A DNA stretch of 7,719 bases from Treponema sp. (lineage in GTDB: Bacteria; Spirochaetota; Spirochaetia; Treponematales; Breznakiellaceae): NCBI GenBank assembly GCA_031266695.1, contig JAISAK010000112.1:1-7719 (forward strand). Direction: 5' to 3'. Each line of letters begins with the position of its first letter. Position 1 is the stretch's first letter. This document shows positions 7,403 to 7,719 of the stretch, one piece after another. The position numbers and the translations under genes were made by a program. A model generated the notes under the pieces. The model was not told the DNA's origin. It saw only the letters and a program-made list of their open reading frames with translations, and did no database searches.

Positions 7403-7503
7403 TACAATGGAGGAAGAGGCCAGAAGGGCGCAATAAAGCAGTCCGCTAAGGACTGTTCGTCCAACAAGGGTAGCATACGCCCGGCGCGCCATACACCCGC
7501 AGA

Positions 7504-7521
7504 AGCATGCGTAAGCATGTT
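7504..7521 (+). other. Hairpin with a GTAA loop
   Basis: CATGC (7506-7510) and GCATG (7515-7519) enclose GTAA, and two further pairs (A-T and G-U) extend the stem. In + strand RNA the loop is a GNRA-type tetraloop; in the opposite strand it is not. This is weak support for a + strand transcript. Confidence 0.4.
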
Positions 7522-7614
7522 GAGAGACTAAAAGTAGCATGGTGGGAGCCCCGAAAAAAGCTACAGCACAGAATAAATGCTTAAGGGGCGTGGCTGTCGC
7601 ATCGAATGAAGGGA

Positions 7615-7632
7615 GGCGGCCTTCAGGCCGCC
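7615..7632. repeat. GC-rich perfect palindrome (REP-like)
   Basis: GGCGGCC-TTCA-GGCCGCC forms a perfect 7-bp all-G/C stem with a 4-nt loop. It is the strongest hairpin in the window. It has no adjoining T run and lies inside the inverted-repeat unit. Confidence 0.6.
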
Positions 7633-7672
7633 GTACGCGCCGCAAAAGGCAGGCAAGGCCTTGGGGTACAAT

Positions 7673-7719
7673 TTTACCTTGAATGTCTTTTGCGTTCTTA
7701 CCTTGCATACATTTTCAGA
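7673..7719 (+). repeat. Right inverted-repeat arm with 24-nt tandem periodicity
   Basis: Bases 7673-7700 are the right arm paired with 7177-7204. TTACCTTG occurs at 7674 and again at 7698, exactly 24 nt apart, followed each time by a similar A/T-rich tail ending in TTTT. The left arm shows a degenerate hint of the same second unit. The repeat runs to the window edge and may continue. Confidence 0.7.

Larger units (their letters stand above)
7205..7672. other. Non-coding, palindrome-rich spacer inside the inverted repeat
   Basis: I find no conserved protein in this stretch; the open frames have no recognisable motifs. It holds several hairpins. One is CCGCC-TTC-GGCGG (7287-7299). A long one is at 7315-7342, with inner stem GTGTC-TTT-GACGC and a 3-nt bulge. 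CAGTCC/GGACTG lies at 7439-7455. A 7-bp stem with loop GTAA is at 7504-7521. GGCGGCC-TTCA-GGCCGCC lies at 7615-7632. CAAGGCCTTG (7654-7663) is a further perfect palindrome. No hairpin is followed by a T run on either strand, so they do not look like terminators. The stretch is either a dispersed repeat element or a structured RNA. Confidence 0.6.

Noticed and set aside
7107..7433. 108-aa open frame on the - strand upstream of gntR
   Set aside because: It overlaps the gntR start and promoter in another frame, and has no motif and no ribosome binding site.
7615..7632. Strong GC hairpin as a Rho-independent terminator
   Set aside because: No T run follows it on either strand and no gene ends next to it.
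7385..7708. 107-aa open frame on the - strand, starting inside the right repeat arm, with two hydrophobic stretches
   Set aside because: It lies wholly within the repeat/hairpin region, its first residues are encoded by the repeat arm, no ribosome binding site or known motif is seen, and its hydrophobic segments can arise from GC-rich palindromes. It is probably not a gene, but it would be worth checking if the repeat proves multicopy.
7674..7719. CRISPR array
   Set aside because: The units are adjacent without spacers, diverge along their length, and only two are seen.

Overview
The window is a GC-rich bacterial chromosomal segment with six protein genes and a non-coding, repeat-rich right end. 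The truncated pyruvate:ferredoxin/flavodoxin oxidoreductase points to an anaerobic or fermentative bacterium. A spirochaete (Treponema-like) is my best guess from the general feel of the gene content. That is an impression, not something the sequence proves.

Left part (1-4696, all + strand). The window opens inside nifJ, which lacks roughly its first 190-210 codons because of the window edge. All three Fe-S cluster ligand sets and the thiamine diphosphate site are present. A hairpin followed by four T residues lies directly after nifJ. It abuts the ribosome binding site of a 131-aa stand-alone response-regulator receiver protein. Fourteen bases after that gene comes a GT4-type glycosyltransferase of 425 aa, so receiver and glycosyltransferase look like a two-gene operon. 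The glycosyltransferase resembles, from memory, the family of bacterial enzymes that includes mannosylglucosylglycerate synthases, but its substrate cannot be read from the sequence.

Middle part (4720-6399). mazG (NTP pyrophosphohydrolase, - strand) is convergent with the glycosyltransferase and divergent from a short-chain dehydrogenase/reductase (SDR, + strand). The 51-bp gap between mazG and the SDR gene holds a perfect odd palindrome, TTATA-G-TATAA, that gives a plausible -10 box on both strands. The SDR start codon lies only 6 bp after the + strand TATAAT, and no Shine-Dalgarno is visible, so this gene may be translated from a leaderless mRNA.

Right part (6427-7719). A GntR/FCD-family regulator (- strand) is convergent with the SDR gene and is the likely local regulator, although the target operator is not identified. 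Upstream of it, 7126-7719 has no convincing gene. It contains a 28-bp inverted repeat (24/28 identical) at 7177-7204 and 7673-7700, an internal third copy of the same motif at 7385-7402, a 24-nt tandem periodicity at the right edge, and five good hairpins. I read this as a dispersed, palindrome-rich repeat element (MITE-like) or a structured RNA locus. It is the least explained part of the window.
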